Shown here piece by piece: positions 61,453 to 64,000 of a stretch of DNA of 64,000 bases. The stretch is from the NCBI GenBank assembly GCA_037439465.1, contig JBBIVX010000010.1, forward strand, positions 1-64,000, read 5' to 3'. Made by a program: the position numbers and the translations under genes. Under the pieces are notes generated by a model, which saw only the letters and a list, made by a program, of their open reading frames with translations, made no database searches and was not told the DNA's origin. The DNA is from Parasulfuritortus sp037439465 (lineage in GTDB: Bacteria; Pseudomonadota; Gammaproteobacteria; Burkholderiales; Thiobacillaceae). How positions within the stretch are numbered: position 1 is the first letter of the stretch; each line of letters starts with the position of its first letter.

Positions 61453-63675
61453 ATGAGGCCCGACATGTCAAGCCAATCAAGTCTGCATAGGGTGCAAACC
61501 ATGCGAAACACACTTTTGGGCGCGGTCACGGCGATCGCCCTTTTGCTGTCCCCGTTGGCCGTCCAGGCAAACAGCCTGAAGTCCGTCAAGGTGAGCCAGG
61601 GTCCTGAAAACAGCCAGATCGTCAAAATTGCGCTGTCCGAGCCGATCACAGCCATGCCGCTGCATTTCACAACCGCCAATCCTCACCGCCTCGTGCTCGA
61701 TTTCCAGGGCGTCAAGAACCCGCTCGGGCGTATCGCCGAATCGGTGCAGTCGGGCATCGTGCGTGCCTACAACATTGTCCAGGCCGCCGACCGTACCCGT
61801 GTCGTCATCGAGCTGACCAGTCCCGCCACCTACGACCTGCGCCAGGACAAAAATATATTGCTGATTGCACTGCGCGGCTCACCGGCGGCCCCTGGCGCCG
61901 CGGCGCCGGCACATTTCGCCGGCGCCGCGGCTGGCACATCCAGTGTCAACAATGTCGCCTTCCGCCGTGGCCAGAACGGCGAAGGTCGGATCGAAGTCGC
62001 CCTGTCCGACCCCGGCATCGGTATCGACATCAAGCAGAAAGGCCAGTCCATCCAGGTCGATTTCCTCAACGCCAGTCTCAGCGAGGGCCTGCAACGCCGG
62101 CTTGACGTCAGCGAGTTCGCCACTCCGGCGCAGACCATAGAAACCTTTGCCCAGGGCAAGGACACCCGCATGATGGTCAAGCCCAAGGGCAAGTGGGACT
62201 TTTTCGCCTACCAGACCGGCAAGAGCTTCATTCTCGAGGTCAGCTCGCTGGAAGGTCCGGCCGCCAAACTGCCGGAGCGCGCCAAGTACAGCGGCGAGAA
62301 ACTTTCGCTCGACTTCCAGAACGTCGAGGTCCGTTCGGTGCTCAAGGTCATCGCCGATTTCACCAGCCTCAATATCGTCGCCGCCGACTCCGTGGGCGGT
62401 AACATCACCATTCGTCTCAAAGACGTCCCCTGGGACCAGGCGCTCGACATCATCCTGCGTGCCAAGGGTCTGGATAAACGGGTCAACGGCAACGTCATCT
62501 GGGTCGAGAAAAGCGACGACCTGGTCAAGAAAGAAGACGAGGAAAAGCGCTCCAAGCGCAGCATCGAGGAAGTCGAGGAACTCATCACCCGCAACTACAA
62601 GCTCAATTACATCCGCGCCGATGACGCCATGACCATCCTCTCCGGCGGTTCGCGCAGCGCCAACAACGTCGATACGGCTCCCACCTGCTCGCCCAGTTCG
62701 GAAGGTCTCAAGCTGCAGAATGCCGCCGCCGGCGCCAACACCAGCGGCGGCTCCACCATCAGCAACCAGCGGGGGAGTCTGGAGACCAAGGCCAACAACC
62801 GTGTTCTGTCACTGCGCGGCGCGGCCTCCTATGACCTGACCAGCAACACCCTCATCATCACCGACATCGCCGACCGCCATGCCAAGGTCGAGGAGGTGCT
62901 CAAAGGCATAGACCAGCCTTCCCGCCAAGTCATGATCGAGGCCCGCATCGTTCTGGCCGACGACAGTTTCGGCCGCCACATCGGCGCCCGGCTGGGCTTG
63001 CAGACCCGCGGCGAATTCAACGGCACGGCCGCCGCCCTGGCCAGCACTGCCGCTGGCTCGTCGGCCGTCGCCAACCGTGGCTTCATCCCCACCGATACCG
63101 GCTACAACGTCGACCTGCCCACCACATTGTTCGGCATCTCGTCCCCCTCGGTCGGTTTCACCCTGCTCAACGCCGCCTCGGAAAGCCTCATCAACCTGGA
63201 ATTGCAGGCCCTTGAGGCCGACAACCGCGGCAAGATCGTCTCCAATCCCAAGGTCATCACCACCAACCTGAAGCCCGCGGTCATCCTGCAGGGCAAGCAG
63301 ATCCCCTATCAAACCGTCAGCCAGAGCGGCACGCAGACCACCTTCAAGGACGCCCTGCTCTGCCTGCTGGTCGCGCCGCAGGTGCTCAACAACGAAGACA
63401 TCATCATGGATGTCGAAGTGCAGAAGGACGCCGAAGGCGCCGCCACCGACGCCGGCCCTGCCATCAACGTCAAGCGCGTGCTCACCCAGGTGCGCGTCAA
63501 GAACGGCGAGACGGCGGTGCTCGGCGGCATCTTCGAGCAAACCCAGCGCAACGACACCAGCAAAGTGCCACTGCTGGGCGACCTGCCCCTGCTCGGTGCC
63601 CTCTTCCGCAACAATTCGAAGTCCGATAGCAAGACCGAGATGCTGATCTTCCTGACGCCGCGCATCCTGCAATGA
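61453..63675 (+). CDS. pilQ: Type IV pilus secretin PilQ
   Basis: A 740-residue outer-membrane secretin. Two AMIN domains (about 45-130 and 155-260) bind peptidoglycan; an STN/N0 domain (LDFQNVEVRSVLKVIADF) and N1 domain follow. The C-terminal secretin barrel includes PYQTVSQSGTQTTFKDALL and ends LIFLTPRILQ. An insert with one cysteine (DTAPTCSPSSEG) lies near 415. The signal peptide core begins at Met17 (61501), so the first 16 residues may not be translated; I kept 61453 because it directly abuts pilP. Confidence 0.94.
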   Translation: MRPDMSSQSSLHRVQTMRNTLLGAVTAIALLLSPLAVQANSLKSVKVSQGPENSQIVKIALSEPITAMPLHFTTANPHRLVLDFQGVKNPLGRIAESVQSGIVRAYNIVQAADRTRVVIELTSPATYDLRQDKNILLIALRGSPAAPGAAAPAHFAGAAAGTSSVNNVAFRRGQNGEGRIEVALSDPGIGIDIKQKGQSIQVDFLNASLSEGLQRRLDVSEFATPAQTIETFAQGKDTRMMVKPKGKWDFFAYQTGKSFILEVSSLEGPAAKLPERAKYSGEKLSLDFQNVEVRSVLKVIADFTSLNIVAADSVGGNITIRLKDVPWDQALDIILRAKGLDKRVNGNVIWVEKSDDLVKKEDEEKRSKRSIEEVEELITRNYKLNYIRADDAMTILSGGSRSANNVDTAPTCSPSSEGLKLQNAAAGANTSGGSTISNQRGSLETKANNRVLSLRGAASYDLTSNTLIITDIADRHAKVEEVLKGIDQPSRQVMIEARIVLADDSFGRHIGARLGLQTRGEFNGTAAALASTAAGSSAVANRGFIPTDTGYNVDLPTTLFGISSPSVGFTLLNAASESLINLELQALEADNRGKIVSNPKVITTNLKPAVILQGKQIPYQTVSQSGTQTTFKDALLCLLVAPQVLNNEDIIMDVEVQKDAEGAATDAGPAINVKRVLTQVRVKNGETAVLGGIFEQTQRNDTSKVPLLGDLPLLGALFRNNSKSDSKTEMLIFLTPRILQ

Positions 63676-63724
63676 AGGCAGCGACAGGGCCGCGACAGGT
63701 TCATGAATTCGACAGGAGTCAACG

Positions 63725-64000
63725 ATGAATTGTAAGAATAGTGCGTATCTGCTCGCGCTGAGCCTCACCTCCTTACTGGCCGGCTGCGGTGCCGGTGGTG
63801 GCGGTGGCGCCGACTCCTACACGATCACCCTGCGCGCCGACCGCACCGCGCTGCCACTCAATATCGGCCACGTCGGGCCAAGTCTGGGCGGGCAGTACAC
63901 CACCACCCTCTATGTCGATGCCAAGGACCATCTCGGTCAGCCCATACCCGGCGGTACCGAGGTCTTCGGCTGCGGCATCGTCGGCGGCCTCGATTCCGGC
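63725..64000 (+). CDS. Putative lipoprotein, N-terminal part
   Basis: The gene runs off the window; 92 codons are visible. MNCKNSAYLLALSLTS is followed by the lipobox LAGC near residue 21 and a glycine-rich linker (GAGGGGGA). The start of a beta-rich domain is visible (YTITLRADRTALPLNIG), resembling bacterial Ig-like repeats. It begins 49 bases after pilQ on the same strand, with GACAGGAG as ribosome site. Many relatives have aroK and aroB here instead. It could be an adhesin or pilus-linked surface protein; family unknown. Confidence 0.65.
   Translation, partial: MNCKNSAYLLALSLTSLLAGCGAGGGGGADSYTITLRADRTALPLNIGHVGPSLGGQYTTTLYVDAKDHLGQPIPGGTEVFGCGIVGGLDSG

Noticed and set aside
1..64000. CRISPR arrays, tRNA or rRNA genes, transposases, integrases and phage genes.
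   Set aside because: No regularly spaced repeats, cloverleaf genes or mobile-element proteins were seen on either strand.

Overview
The window looks like a stretch of chromosome from a GC-rich, sulfur-oxidising betaproteobacterium of the Thiobacillaceae/Sulfuricellaceae type. The evidence is flavocytochrome c sulfide dehydrogenase (fccAB), soxYZ with an associated DUF302 gene, a DsrS-like protein, a TauE/SafE sulfite exporter, diheme c4-type cytochromes, an Sfum_1244-like protein, and betaproteobacterial housekeeping genes. Codon use and gene density are uniform. I see no insertion sequence, integrase, CRISPR array, tRNA or rRNA. The genus is an inference; no marker gene here fixes it.

Layout. 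1-5.1 kb: the end of an AmpG-like permease, a P-type ATPase resembling Na,K-ATPase alpha subunits, and uvrD. 5.1-11.1 kb: glutamate synthase gltB-gltD on the minus strand, with a 35-codon ORF and a 12-bp inverted repeat over the gltD start. 11.2-13.8 kb: an AddB-like nuclease. 14.0-17.4 kb: a monothiol glutaredoxin, a STAS / receiver-PP2C-ATPase partner-switching pair, and a Crp/Fnr regulator. 17.4-19.6 kb: fccAB behind an FNR-like box. 19.6-22.0 kb: a PTS phosphorelay without a permease. 22.2-26.4 kb: a giant FAD/Fe-S oxidoreductase plus a HIT protein. 26.4-27.9 kb: a small heat-shock protein behind a sigma-32-like promoter, then argB. 27.9-30.3 kb: Sfum_1244-like, EVE and TauE proteins. 30.4-36.1 kb: pilU, pilT, yggS, proC, yggT, a zinc-ribbon protein and uppP. 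36.1-45.8 kb: the Chp/Pil chemosensory operon (a PhnD-rhodanese fusion, pilG, pilH, pilI, pilJ, chpA). 46-49.7 kb: thiD, thiE, hemL and dsrS. 49.8-52.9 kb: a Met-rich protein, DUF302, soxZ, soxY and cytochrome c4. 53.0-54.8 kb: engB and hemB with a predicted small RNA between them on the opposite strand. 54.9-58.5 kb: ponA, an unknown gene and a YcgR-like PilZ protein. 58.6-64 kb: pilMNOPQ and the start of a lipoprotein gene.

Two themes dominate. One is periplasmic sulfur oxidation: FccAB and SoxYZ feed c-type cytochromes, with DUF302, DsrS-like and TauE proteins as accessories. The other is type IV pilus motility: retraction ATPases, the alignment complex and secretin, and a chemosensory array headed by an unusual periplasmic binding-rhodanese protein.

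The most striking non-coding signal is a predicted ~150-nt minus-strand RNA (53625-53778). It has five perfect hairpins, three with C-rich loops, and ends in an intrinsic terminator. It is antisense to the 3' end of engB, a position reminiscent of Spot 42 and ErsA, which lie next to engB in gammaproteobacteria. All functional statements come from reading the sequence and recalling family features; no database search was run.
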